NCBI GenBank assembly: GCA_022606425.2
Contig: JAHDVF020000450.1
Span: 78,501 to 142,500 of the forward strand
Length of the DNA: 64,000 bases
Source of the DNA: Lepidostoma basale
Taxonomy: Eukaryota; Arthropoda; Insecta; Trichoptera; Lepidostomatidae
Direction of reading: 5' to 3'
Both the position numbers and the translations under genes were made by a program. Shown here piece after piece: positions 1 to 10,387 of the stretch (positions are counted from its first letter, which is position 1; the number at the start of each line of letters is the position of its first letter). Below the pieces are notes generated by a model. It worked only from the letters and a program-made list of their open reading frames with translations. It was not told the origin of the DNA and made no database searches.

Positions 1-267
1 CTACATGCTTTTGTAATTATCCACTATTACCCCGTCTTCAACAGCCATGCAAATTTTGTATTTATCCATTTTAGGTTGATGGAATCCCAGATTAAAATTA
101 TTGCAGAAGATATTTCTATAAGCAGAATCTTTAACACACGGTATTTGTTTTTCTTCACAATCTTTGATACAAGATCGATACAACATTTTTATATTTAAGT
201 CTGGGGATAGATATTTTCGTTCGGTATCAGATCTGGTGTAGTGTGACGCCACAACTGGAAAAGACAA
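1..267 (-). pseudogene. Fragment of a transposon-derived protein (pseudogene)
   Basis: An 88-codon reading frame ends with a TAG stop at positions 1-3. It begins with MSFPVVASHYTRSDTERKYL and later has FCNNFNLGFHQPKMDKYKIC. This layout (SHY-R, then YLSPDLNI-KMY, then F--NFNLGFHQPKKD) recalls a widespread family of transposon-derived arthropod ORFs. The normal continuation is lost at the stop, so this is a broken fragment. Family recognition is from memory of the motif pattern and is tentative. Confidence 0.4.
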
Positions 268-604
268 TGTGTCTTTTAAAATTTTCTATCATTTCACTAC
301 TAGTTGTCTAGTTCTAGCACTAAACGTAGTATGATTTTTCCTTTTGTCTACTTTTGAAATTTGTCTTTAATTTAATAATGGTAGAATATTTGAAATAACC
401 AATTAGAGCAGCATTCAGTACTCCTTGAGCAACACAAACATTTGGTAACAAACAACCACGTAATTTTTTTGTTTAAATAAAAAAATTGTAACCTACAAAA
501 ATTCATTACACTTGCTTTCTGGATATGCCTTGTATATGACATTTTAAATACATAATAGTAAAATGTATTATATAATATATGCATAAGGCATTGAAGCAGA
601 GCAC

Positions 605-1210
605 ACAGACGGGTGTTGTATAATTCCCTGGTAAGAAGTCGGCTGGAATATAGTTCCGTTATTTGGTCACCGCTTGCGATCCAATATTCTCTGATGGTGG
701 AGCGAGTGCAGAAAAATTTCTGTGCTTTCTTTACCTCAGGGAGCGCGGTTAATACTCGTGGCTCTCTCCGACTGAATTCTTGCTAGGTATACTAAGCTAC
801 CAATCATTGGAGAGAAGGAGGAATATCCACTTGGGAGTTCACTTCTTTCGGCTGATTGGCGGCCGTATACAGAACTCGGATGTCCTGAGTGATGTATGTC
901 TATTTGTCCCTGACCTTCGTCAAAGACAGCACAGTTTTATTTGCCGCGCTGCAGAACCAACCTGCCAATGGTTATGCCTGTGGGTAGGGCAATCTTATTG
1001 CTTAATCGATTATTAGTCGACATATTTCGTGATAGTGTGAGTTGCCTCAGGGATGCAATATCAATGTTATGATTCTTTCTAATTCTTAAGCTTAATTTTT
1101 TATATATATTTTTTTATGCTTCTCTTTCAAATTCTTTTAATGTAATTGCAAACGATCTGGAATTATATGTCTGTAATGTTTGTGATTTTTATTAAAATAA
1201 ATTAAATATC
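605..1210 (+). mobile_element. LINE-E (jockey-like) 3' fragment
   Basis: Broken frames read like the C-terminus of a jockey-type reverse transcriptase: SRLEYSSVIWSP, then LGILSYQSLERRRNIHLG, then VPDLRQRQH. A 3' UTR ending in AT-rich sequence follows. Near-copies lie at 5128 and 52805. Stops and frameshifts show that it is dead. Confidence 0.7.
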
Positions 1211-1510
1211 ATGGAAAAGCATAACTAAGAATTCAAAGATGCAATGAAAGAAAACTGTTATCATTTATGAATAAATTTTATTATAAATACCCATACAATC
1301 ACTTAATAACTTGGATATAAAAGAGTATAAAACAATAGCCTAAAAGTATAACAGAATTTTGTATAAAAATATATTTATTTCAGTGTGTTGCTAACTGATA
1401 CGATAAATTGTCCTAATACTAAAAAGATAAGTTGATATGTATGACGGTTGTCAATTAGACTTGACATTGCGGTGGGCAATTTTTTAAAATATACGAGTAA
1501 ATCAGATTTA

Positions 1511-1725
1511 AGGCAGAAACATACTATTAACACTCCACGCCACCCGATGCCACGTGATGCGTGTTGAGTCGAATCAATATTGTATTGTTTTCTATGGACA
1601 GAATCACACTATGAACACCCGGCGCGACGCCATGCGCGAACACGCCACCCGATCCAGATGAGCTAGATCGACGTGTTGCCGGTGGTGGGAGCGCCACGTC
1701 GCGTGTTAATAGTATGTTTCTGCCT
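1511..1725. mobile_element. PIF/Harbinger-like MITE, GGCAGAAAC family, copy 1
   Basis: A 215-bp element whose ends are inverted repeats (AGGCAGAAACATACTATTAA and its complement), flanked by TTA on both sides (1508-1510 and 1726-1728). The 3-bp TTA duplication fits PIF/Harbinger. Copies 2 and 3 are at 25544 (inverted) and 41232. No coding capacity. Confidence 0.8.
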
Positions 1726-1869
1726 TTATTCAGTAAGGCCTCTCACGCTACATGGAGCAGAGTGCTGGACTAGCAAAAAGTCCATGCTGCATCTTGGATG
1801 GGAATGCTGAGGTGAGCTGGAGACTTCATAACGCTGCACCATGTAAGGAACTAATACAGTCGTATTGCT

Positions 1870-2115
1870 TTTAGTCTCAGGACCTTGTCCGAAAGGCATG
1901 CAAGATGGATCAGCCATGTAATACGACAAGAAGGCCTCTTGCATGCCATAATGGAGGGTATGACCGAGGGGACAAACTCTAGGGGACGCCCGCGCCGAGA
2001 GTACCTGGAGGACCTGTTGGTGGACGTGCACTGTTCATCATATGCAGATTTCAAAAGAGCCGCACAAGACAGGGAAGAATGGAAGAGAACAATAGAGGAG
2101 TTTGCCAGTAAAGGT
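1870..2115 (+). mobile_element. LINE-B-like C-terminal fragment
   Basis: The frame starting at 1885 reads RHARWISHVIRQEGLLHAIM, then GRPRREYLEDLL and AAQDREEWKRTIEE. This is the usual C-terminal layout of RTE/craniofacial-development-protein-2-like LINE ORFs. A second copy of the same element is at 38640-38870 on the other strand. Confidence 0.6.
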
Positions 2116-2253
2116 GTGGTTCTTCTACAAATAATTTATTATTCAATTTCTTCCCGAATACCGGGCGATACTGTCATCTGTGAACCATGCCACAAATTTT
2201 ATTTATTGTTTTTTGAACAGTGATGTAAAACTCCATATTAAATAATTAATACA

Positions 2254-2415
2254 AATGAAATCGTCAGTTTTCTAGAAGTTTTATTATATTTTTTGGGAAT
2301 GACATGTTTCGCCCTTCTAAGGCATTATCAAATGTTTGATAATGCCTTAGAAGGGTGAAACATGTCACTCCCATAAAATATAATATAATACTTCTAAAAA
2401 ACTGATGTTTTCATT
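2254..2415. mobile_element. Foldback element with degenerate hammerhead-like arms
   Basis: A near-perfect 162-bp palindrome with arms of about 78 bp. Each arm carries GAAACATGTC next to a short stem sequence (GCCTTAGAAGGGC), outward-facing on both strands (minus 2301-2333, plus 2335-2366). A one-arm relic of the same sequence is at 39539-39602. Confidence 0.7.
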
Positions 2416-2564
2416 CGTATTAATCATGTCACAAATGTTCAAAGTTTTTTGCAATGTAACTATAATACCCACGGAGTAATTCACATTTTAAATATTCTGT
2501 GATGTCATCACTTTCCTGTTGCTTGTCAACCTTTTAATGTGTAATTTAACAATAAAAATATATA

Positions 2565-2785
2565 ATAAATAAAATAAAAACTTTGTATTTAACCCTGGTA
2601 TGGTTATTATAATTGATGCCAACTAGTTTCGCTTGGACCCAAGCTTCATCAGTGCACTATAACAACTCACTAACCAGTTGTTATACTGCCCTGATGAAGC
2701 TAGGGTCCAAGCGAAACTAGTTGGCACCAATTATAATAACCATACCGTGGTTAAATACAAAGTTTTATTTATTTATTTTATATGT
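2565..2785. mobile_element. Foldback element carrying two hammerhead-like motifs
   Basis: An inverted repeat with arms of about 80 bp and a short loop around 2655-2685. Each arm holds CTGATGA, a stem-loop (GCTTGGGTCCAAGC in the left arm), and GAAACTAGTT. The motifs sit at 2621-2652 (minus) and 2691-2722 (plus). This is the conserved order of a minimal hammerhead ribozyme with a very short stem III, of the type described in Penelope-like retroelements. There is one extra base between CTGATGA and stem II. Confidence 0.6.
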
Positions 2786-2837
2786 TTAAAATGTCTAACC
2801 ACAAAGTGAGTGCTCCATATGAAAATTTAATAAAATC

Positions 2838-3180
2838 ATGACAGTCTGCAACATTAGCGTGAATGGTGAAAATCTGGAGCGAGTAGATGAGTTTGTGTAT
2901 TCGGGTAGTATGTTTACAAAAGATGGGCGAGTGGAGAGGGATATTGAAAGAAGGGTTGGGGCAGGCAACAAAGTGAATGGTGCACTTAAAGTTATCATCG
3001 CAAATAAAAATCTATCCAAAAAAGCTAAAATGGCAGTGCACAATGGTGTTCTTGTACTGACAAAAGGATGAAAGTAGATTAAATGCGGTAGAAATGAGAT
3101 TTCTTAGACGAATGTGTGGATACTCTGTGTATGATAGAGTGTCGTATGAAAATATAAGAATTGAATGAATAAAAATGAGA
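2838..3180 (+). mobile_element. LINE-A internal fragment
   Basis: Reads MTVCNISVNGENLERVDEFV, then GSMFTKDGRVERDIERRVGA and KMAVHNGVLV. This is the region just after the RT fingers/palm in LINE-A. A deletion near 3060 removes the MYGSEAW segment. Both ends are truncated. Confidence 0.75.
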
Positions 3181-3494
3181 TTACTTTAAAGATTATTATT
3201 AATAATTAATATATTATTAATTTATATTATCAAAAGGGAATATGCAAATTTTTATAAATCTTGAAATACACACATATCAGAATATTTTATTCCTGCATAT
3301 TTTGGGACAATTTTACAATAATATTTAAAATAAAATTATCGTAAAGCTAATAAAAAAAAATGTACATGTTTCTAATTAGATATTTATAAAGACTGCTAAT
3401 CCATAGTTGATAAAACCTTTGTGCTATAATGAAGTATTGAATCAAGATCAAATTCTAAATCTTTTTAAATCATAAAATAACTGCCAAATGTTTC

Positions 3495-3860
3495 TTAAAG
3501 ACGTAGAGGAATAGCCATTAGAACTGAACCTCTGTAAGCCAGAAGATCCAAGTCATCAGAAATACGTAGAAGGTCGGGAGTAACAGATGTCGTCGCAAAG
3601 GTAGCAAAGCTTAAATGGTCATTTGCGGGACATGTTGCCAGATTGGTACACGATAGATGGACCAGAAGGGTGGTAGAGTGGAGAACCCGCGAAGACAAAC
3701 GAAACAAAGGGAGACCCCCCACACGATGGTACAATGACGTTAAAAGAATTGCTGGTGATTGGATGCAAAAGGCACAAGATAGGGATACGTGGAGAAGTAT
3801 GGGGGAGGCCTATGTCCAGCAGTGGACGACAACGGCTGTCCAAGTAAGTAAGTAATGCCA
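3495..3860 (+). mobile_element. LINE-B 3' end
   Basis: Contains GHVARLVHDRWTRRVVEWR, GRPPTRWYNDVKRIAG and MGEAYVQQW, the C-terminus of LINE-B, then a tail of AAGT repeats at about 3841-3855. The same tail closes the copy at 8110-8750. Confidence 0.75.
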
Positions 3861-3875
3861 AATCGCCATGGTAAT

Positions 3876-5130
3876 GTACACGATTGAGCAACACGTCCAA
3901 ATGATAAAACCTTATTACCAAAATGAGTGTTCGTTGGTGCACGTTGCGTCCATTTTACGGCACACGCGGTGGCCCTTCAAAATCGACACTCCGAAGTTTG
4001 ATGGCTAAATTCGAGACGACTGCTTTGGCAAACAATCAACCAACATCCGTATGTGAAAGGGACGCCAGATTGACTGAGAACATCGCCAGTGTCTGTGAAA
4101 GTGTGCAGGAGAACCCGAGGCAGTCAATTCTTTGCCGTGCACAAGAATTCGGCCTTTCATGGACTTGATGGATGATAACCAATTTATTTTGATCCGAATC
4201 AAACGATATGGATTTTTTCTCAAGTCGCAGGTCTATGCCAATAAGCCCCAATAGACCAGATGCTTTCAAAGTCGACATAACCCAGGCCATCGTTCAAATT
4301 CAGCCGGATCTATGCAGCAGAGTCATTGAAAATTGGACTTTTCGGATCCGTGCCACCTTGCAAAGCTGCGGCAGATATTTGAACAATGTCATATTCACAG
4401 CAGTGGCGGTACGTCCATACAAGCCTAGAAGCCGGGCTTGCCTTAAAAAAATCTATATTAAAACAATGTTTTTGCGCGTCTGAGGAGTCTACGAATAAAA
4501 TATTATTTTGAATTTCACGCGAGGGCATTAATGCGATTCAATTCGTTGAGTTGGAAATGACTCCTCCGACATGCGCAGAAATGACCTACGTGTATGTTTT
4601 GTTTCACTCATAAGTACCGTAGGTGAGACGCCCGTGAAATCGCCGACGTCCACGTGTTTTGTTTCATGTTTTCGATGGGCTTCATATTGGGCTTGCAAAA
4701 TGTAAAAGGGTCCTTGTCGCACTTATGTATTTTTGGCTTGTAATCATATAGATATATCATACATATATACCAGAAGACATCTACATTTTTTGTATGGATT
4801 TGAAGCCGGGCTTTATCACTCTGAAGTATGTTACTATTCGAAGTGTCACGAACTTCATTTCTATTGTCAGAATGTTATCTGTCATTTACGTTACGTGCAG
4901 AAATGTTATGAAAAGAACGATTATGTAATTTCTTTACGAATATTTATTTATAATTCCTTGGCTTGCACTGGCTGACCCTAGGCTGAGGCACGCCACTGAT
5001 TCACAGGTCATATTCTGTACATAATGGCATATATGGGCCTTTCAAATATGAAAAGAATTTTGTTAGTACTTTATAAATAGCTTATTTTATTTCATTTCAA
5101 CATCGACCCGTCCTTATTGGATGACCCTAT
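3876..5130 (+). mobile_element. Tc1/mariner-superfamily transposase relic, split by a hAT element
   Basis: Frames read TIEQHVQMIKPYYQNE, then PSKSTLRSLMAKFETT, then ENIASVCESVQENPRQSI, an HTH DNA-binding N-terminus. Further on comes FKVDITQAIVQIQPDLCSRV with ENWTFRIRATLQSCGRYL. The C-terminal part resembles mariner-like transposases of insects. A hAT element (4401-4998) is inserted near the end. About 120 bp of the 3' end, including GGATGACCCTA, resume after 5006. Frameshifted and inactive. Confidence 0.65.
4401..4998. mobile_element. Non-autonomous hAT element, copy 1
   Basis: A 598-bp element starting CAGTGGCGGTAC and ending GCACGCCACTG. It is flanked by a perfect 8-bp target-site duplication, ATTCACAG (4393-4400 and 4999-5006). 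The CAGTGGCG terminus and 8-bp duplication are hAT hallmarks. No transposase is present. Related copies lie at 36023-38087 and 36432-37294. Confidence 0.9.
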
Positions 5131-5580
5131 ATATTCCCTGGTAAGGAGTCTGGAATATAGTTCCATTATTTGGTCACCGCCTGGGATCCGATATTCACTG
5201 ATGGTGGAGCGAGTGCAGAAAAAAAATCTGCGCTTTCTTTACCTCAGGACGGTTATTACCCGTGGCTCTTTCCGACTGAATTCTTGCTAGGTATGCTAAG
5301 CTACCAATCATTGGAGAGAAGGAGGAATATCTACTTGGGAGTCTTCTTCTTTTAGCTGATTGGCGGCCGTATACAAAACTCGAATGTCCTGTGGACCTTC
5401 GTCAAAGACAGCACAGATTGTTTTATTTGCCGCGCTGCAGAACCAACCTGCCAATGGTTATGCCTGTGGGTAGGGCAATCTTATTGCTTAATCGGGTCGC
5501 CTCGGAGGTCGACATATTTCGTGATAGTATGAGTTGCCTCAGAGATGCAATATCAATGATCCCTGGTTCAGTTTTCTACC
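5128..5580 (+). mobile_element. LINE-E fragment
   Basis: Near-copy of the element at 605, containing LGMLSYQSLERRRNIYLG and LFYLPRCRTNLPMVMPVGRA with frame breaks. It stops abruptly at about 5570, where an antisense LINE-A piece begins. Confidence 0.7.
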
Positions 5581-5720
5581 ACACATCGTTTTCCCGTGCA
5601 TACTTCTCAGTGATCTCATTTCAATGGCACTTATCCTACTTACATTCGTCTTTTGCCAGCTCCGAGCTTCACTTTCATACATAAGGGTTGACACTAGAAC
5701 ACCATTGTGTACTGCCAATT
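5567..5720 (-). mobile_element. LINE-A fragment
   Basis: On the minus strand this 150-bp stretch matches the [15 protein letters not shown] through RSLRRMCGK segment of LINE-A, with substitutions. It abuts LINE-E at 5570. Confidence 0.55.
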
Positions 5721-5779
5721 TATTTTTATTATGTGTTTCGGAAAGTTCGGTCTATTTTTTTGTATGAAAATCGCATTTA

Positions 5780-6727
5780 TTTGTAAGGTAAAATAAAAAA
5801 ACACATCAATCTAAATATTGTCTATTCTTAGCCACTACTTTCTGGTAATAGATGAATCCATCCTTCAAAGGCATGCCTCATGGATCTGAACGAGTGGTAG
5901 ACCGATGGTGCCGCGTCTGGTGAATAAGGCGGGTGAGGTATAATCTCCCAACCCACATTCTGTATGTAGTTGTAGACCGCGATTGCGATATGAGGTAGAG
6001 GTAGAGGTAGACGGTAAAGGCTGGAGAGTGCGGCATAATGACGAGCTGTACCATATTTACACAGGTCAGACTGAATAGACTGAGATGGGCCGGTCACGTG
6101 CAGAGGATGCCGTCATCGCGAACCCCAAAAAGATTGCTGGAGTGGCACCCAGGTGGTAGAAGACCAATTGGACGACCAAGGCTGCGATGGGAGGATGAAG
6201 TTGGGAGAGATGGAGCAAGATTGTTAAGAGTGTCAGACTGGAGGGTCGAAGCGGAGGGCAGGAGGAGTTGGAGGCGAAGAATACTGAAGGCCAAGGCTCG
6301 ATATGGGCTGTAGGGCCATCGAAGAAGAAGGTAGAGTATTATCGTGTTGAAGAATCAGCTTGTTGTGCCTGTTGCCCCATTCAGGTCGTTAATCAGCCAG
6401 TGCCTGCTTTAATCGCATTACTTGTTGTCGGTAATACTTCCCTCGAGACAGTTTCATCCGGTTTGATGAGTTCATTTTTCAGTCAAACTTTTTCAATCTT
6501 CCAGGGCGATCTTTGCCGTCAATGCTAAAATCACCAGCTTTGAAGCGTCTATACCATTCTCTGCATGATTTATCCGATGGGGCGTGATCTTCGTAAACTT
6601 CCACAAGCATTTTAAGCACCTCAGCTGCACTCTTCTTCCAATTAAAACTGAACAGCAGAACTTCCCGCAAATGCTTCTTATTTACCACAAAAGTCGACAT
6701 TTTAACCCTTATAGTCCGGCTGGCTAC
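5780..6727 (-). mobile_element. mariner relic, split by a LINE fragment
   Basis: The N-terminal part (6479-6700) begins MSTFVVNKKHLREVLLFSFN and continues with EVYEDHAPSDKSCREWYRRF and GDFSIDGKDRPGR. This is the mariner HTH region. The C-terminal part (5828-5990) has NYIQNVGWEIIPHPPYSPD, the mariner box that precedes the last catalytic aspartate. The two parts are separated by an inserted LINE piece (about 6046-6335). A TTAA element lies just upstream of the start codon. Frameshifted. Confidence 0.8.
6046..6335 (+). mobile_element. LINE 3' end inserted in mariner (LINE-B-like)
   Basis: Encodes RLNRLRWAGHVQRM, GRRPIGRPRLRWEDEV and RRRILKAKARYGL followed by a stop at 6313. This is the C-terminus of an RTE-type LINE. 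A GAAGAAG tail follows. It interrupts the minus-strand mariner. Confidence 0.7.
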
Positions 6728-7290
6728 AATAGTCCGCATCCTGTAAATTTACTACGATGGATCAAAAGTAAAAATGTGTATTATATACTATTATGTATTC
6801 TCTGCGATTTAGAGTTAAACTTTCATCCTTTTTGTACAAAGACTTAATTTTATTTTATTTTCTTGTAATGCGTGTCCCATACGGATCAAGGCTCGCCGCC
6901 AATCATCACACACACACAATTGCGTAACCGCTGAGCTACGAAGTGATGGTTTCTCGTATTGTGTCGGAATCTTTGATTTGAATGTGTGTTTGATTTGAAT
7001 TTGAATGTTTTTGTGTGTTTGAAGGGTGACTCTTGTATCATTACATCAGTTATCAACAGCACGATGTTTTGGCTTCATTTACAAAGAACATTTTGAATAG
7101 TAATATATTTTTATTTGTTTTCTTAAACTCAAAATGGACCAAGAAAGTCCTATTATCTTTATAAAATAAAAAATGTAAAACATTTGACTACAAAATACAA
7201 TTTATTTGATATTTTTATGTATTTTGCGTGAAGAGTAATTTAATTGTTTACAAGAGCTTCAAGTTTCAAATTCTCGCCGGCCTTTAAGGG
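6706..7290. mobile_element. TTAA (piggyBac-type) non-autonomous element, copy 1
   Basis: Flanked by TTAA on both sides (6702-6705 and 7291-7294). Termini are CCCTTATAGTCCGGC and the complement of CCCTTAAAGGCCGGC. The CCC start and TTAA target are typical of piggyBac. It is an inverted, shorter copy of the element at 48137-49188 and lacks that copy's minisatellite core. Confidence 0.8.
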
Positions 7291-7522
7291 TTAAGGAGCG
7301 ATAAAACAAATGTTGTTGTGAGAATGGCAAACATTACTGAACTTAATTGACAGATACTCAGGCTAACTAAAAGAAAATTGCCACCAGATTTGAAGACTTG
7401 AAGGAGCCAGAGGCCTCTGTTGTAAAACGGATGGTACTTTACGAAACACCTAATATATTACAAATCTTATCATAAATACATATGCTTTTTGGGATTTTGG
7501 GGAAATCTGTATAACTCATCTT

Positions 7523-7566
7523 TCTGGACTGACGTTTCGTAGATCGTTGCAGTCTCCATTTTCATG
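7523..7566 (-). ncRNA. Degenerate hammerhead-ribozyme-like relic
   Basis: The minus strand reads ATGAAAA, then GGAGACTGCAACGATCT, then GAAACGTC. The stem II and GAAACGTC segments match the motif at 39457. The first core box is mutated, so activity is not expected. Confidence 0.4.
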
Positions 7567-7574
7567 GTTGGTAA

Positions 7575-8025
7575 CTAACTAACCATCACGCCGTCTCCCT
7601 GAAGGGGCAGGCAGAAAGAATGGACTGCCACACTTTTCTTTCCTGACATATTTCTCTCGCTTCCTCAACATTCATACATCGTATCATGCACGCGTGTCCA
7701 TTTCTCTGACTCCTCACATGGCTGACATTCAATATTTGATTTATTTGATCGTGCCACGTTTTCCTCCGTCTTCCTCTATTTCTGGTTCCATTTACATCAT
7801 TAACATTCTTTCCATATGTCCAAACCATCTTAATGATCCTTTCATTATTTTGTTCATGACACCATCATTCGCACCGCATTCACTTCTTATATTTTCATTT
7901 GACACTCTATCATACACAGAGTATCGTCTAAGAGATCTCATTTCTACTGCATTTATTCTACTTTCATCCTTCTTTTGCTAGTTCCATGCTTCGCTTCCAT
8001 ACATAAGGGTCGGTCGAAGAACACC
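7575..8025 (-). mobile_element. LINE-A 3' fragment
   Basis: Minus-strand frames give [39 protein letters not shown] and ILSACPFRETA. The TAAC-rich tail is at 7571-7584. The 5' side ends at about 8025, just after the MAVHNGVL region. Confidence 0.75.
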
Positions 8026-8109
8026 ATCAGGGTTGGTTATTTCATTAATTATTCAAAAAGAAATAAATCCAGCTCCTAAGATACGACGTAACATTGAGGG
8101 ATTTTTCTG

Positions 8110-8750
8110 CCAACTGCTATGACAATAAATTATATTTTATGCGTAAAAACTCAAATGGAAACCAATAATTTTATGAAAGTAATAAAGAACTGCTACCTAA
8201 ATACAACCAAGACCAATATAATGACGAATCTGATCCTCGTTGGTGCTATAGAGGCTGACAATCAGCTAATAGAAGAAGTCAAAGAATACAAGTATCTCGG
8301 CCACAACATCTTACTTTCCGGAGATAATCAGACTGCTGAACTTCAGAGGAGAATCGGTCATGGGTGGGAAGTCAACCATAAGGAGACTCCGTGTAGCACA
8401 GAGGAAACACGAAAGAGCCATGATAAGAAATACGGATAAAGATCTCAGATCGGATAAGAAATACTGAAATACGTAGAAGGTCTGGAGTAACAGATGTCGT
8501 TGCAAGGGTAGCGAAGCTTAAATGGTCATTTGCGGGACATGTTGCCAGATTGGTAGACGATAGATGGACCAGAAGGGTGGTAGAGTGGAGACCCCACGAA
8601 GACAAACGAAACAGAGGGAGACCCCCCACACGATGGTCCGATTACATTAGAAGCATAAGGCACAAGACAGGGATACGTGGAGAAGTATGGGGGAGGCCTA
8701 TGTCCAGCAGTCGACGACAACAGCTGTCTAAATAAGTAAGTAAGTAATAA
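8110..8750 (+). mobile_element. LINE-B copy with AAGT tail
   Basis: Starts with NCYLNTTKTNIMTNLILVGA and VKEYKYLGHNILLSGDNQT, the post-RT segment of RTE-type LINEs. It continues with disrupted frames to RWTRRVVEWRPHEDKRNRGR. It ends with AAGT repeats at about 8731-8747. Several frameshifts. Confidence 0.75.
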
Positions 8751-8756
8751 AGAACA

Positions 8757-9349
8757 TTACCCACAGTTATATACTCGATCATAAAATCAGACTCGGAAAA
8801 GAGAATCAAACTGCAGAGCTACCTCGAAGAGTGGGACTGGGTTGGGCCGCCTTTGGTAAACTGAGACATGTCTTTGAAAATGTTGAAATACCGGTTTGTC
8901 TCAAAAGAAAGGTCTACGATATGTGTATACTGCCCATGATGACATACGGACTAGAGACGACAACTCTTACAGCAAAAAGTGTCCACAGGCTCAAGTGTAC
9001 ACAGAGGTCCATGGAAAGACAGATACTTGGTGTGAGCTTGCATGACCGCATAAGAAATGAAGAAATCAGACGCCGCACCAGGGTTGCTGACGTCATGGAC
9101 CGAGTGGCAAAATTGAAATGGCAATGGGCTGGACACTTGGCTAGACAGGGTGGCAACAGATGGGCACCCAGGATACTCAGTTGGAGACCATGGGAAAATA
9201 GACGAAGTGTCGGAAGGCCACCGATGAGATGGACCAATGATATTATCAAAAGGGTTGGAAAATCTTGGATACAAAAGGGGCAGGATAGAGACGAGTGGAA
9301 GAAATTGGAAGAGGCCTATATCCAGCAGTGGAGGGAAGAAGGCTAGCAA
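8757..9349 (+). mobile_element. LINE-B copy, long intact C-terminal frame
   Basis: A 171-codon frame (8831-9346) contains [72 protein letters not shown] and EEAYIQQW, ending TAG. It is 5'-truncated with no RT domain. A second, inverted copy lies at 12085-12645. Confidence 0.85.
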
Positions 9350-9551
9350 AGACGACCTTCAGTTATAAAAATCACCAGACATGTAACCAAAACCTTAATA
9401 ATTATCAAACAGGAACTTTCATCTGAGTTAGCAGATTTTATTGCGGTTCAAAAACAGCGATTTCGGTCTGTTACACGCCATATTTTTGTTTGACACATAT
9501 ATATTTGAGTATTTTTTTCTCTTTCTTTCTTTCCATCACGCATTTTTAAAC

Positions 9552-9812
9552 ACCCTGATGATGATGATGATGATTTATATAGCGCCATTTTTGTGAGAGA
9601 TTCACTTCAAGGGCGCTCAACGTCCGGAAAGCTTCTCTTAAAAAAGAAAAGTTTTAAGAGAGCTTCTGAACACTCCTTCGTCGTCTTGATTGCGGATATT
9701 GTAGGGCAGCCTGTTCCACGCTGTCGGTCCCGCGATGCCAAAAGCGCGATCTGCGAAGTTTGAAGCTTCTTGGCGCCGCGGGACGAGAAGTTTGTGTCTT
9801 GCTTCTTCCTTC
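9552..9812 (-). mobile_element. LINE-F (CR1/L2-like) C-terminal fragment
   Basis: The minus strand reads NFADRAFGIAGPTAWNRLPY, then SSLKTFLFKR and a stop. This is the well-known C-terminus of CR1/L2-type LINEs. An ATC-repeat tail is at 9556-9575. Confidence 0.75.
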
Positions 9813-9818
9813 GAGGTT

Positions 9819-9857
9819 CCTGAAGATGGAGACTGTAATGATCTCCGAAATGTCGGA
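9819..9857 (+). ncRNA. Hammerhead-ribozyme-like motif
   Basis: CTGAAGA (9820-9826), then a stem II GGAGA/TCTCC with a 9-base loop, then GAAATGTC (9847-9854). This is the Penelope-type hammerhead order, with a C-to-T change in the last box. The flank at 9860-9900 resembles that of the copy at 39457. Confidence 0.5.
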
Positions 9858-10019
9858 CCAGAAAGATGAGTTACACGAATTTTCCCAACATCCCAAAAAA
9901 CATGTTGCTCTACCAACCGTTAAAATCTACGCAATTATCTTATTAAAGATCTTTCAATATATTTAAACTTAAGCCATTTCTAATGAGATATAAATTCATA
10001 CAAATATAATTTTCACGTA

Positions 10020-10387
10020 TTATCTATCAGACTGTTGGTTAATCACATCGCCCTCTAAAAACTCATAAACCGTTTTGGCGAGATTCTTATATTTCAAAGC
10101 GTGATTGCTCTCGGGATCACTCAGGACGACCGGCTGGCCGATGGCCGTGGACTCGGATACCTTGTGATGCAGGGCAAAGCTCTCAAGAACGGGGATCTCC
10201 AGCTGTTTGGCGAGATTTTCCGTGTTTTCGCCGAATATGTGATTCACGGCACCGCAGCTCGTGCATCTAGAATACGCCATATTTTCTACAATACCGAAAA
10301 TGGGGATGTTGAGTTTTTCTAGCATCGTGCCTCCGCGCCGGGACACCTGGATCGCGGCAAGCTGTGGGGTTGTCACGATAATGGCCC
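10020..10387 (-). CDS. NUBPL: NUBPL last coding exon
   Basis: Acceptor CAG at 10390-10388 in the sense strand. The exon enters in phase 1 and runs from GAIIVTTPQ through PIFGIVENM, the CTSC cluster motif, [20 protein letters not shown] and the TAA stop. GC-rich relative to its flanks. Confidence 0.93.
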
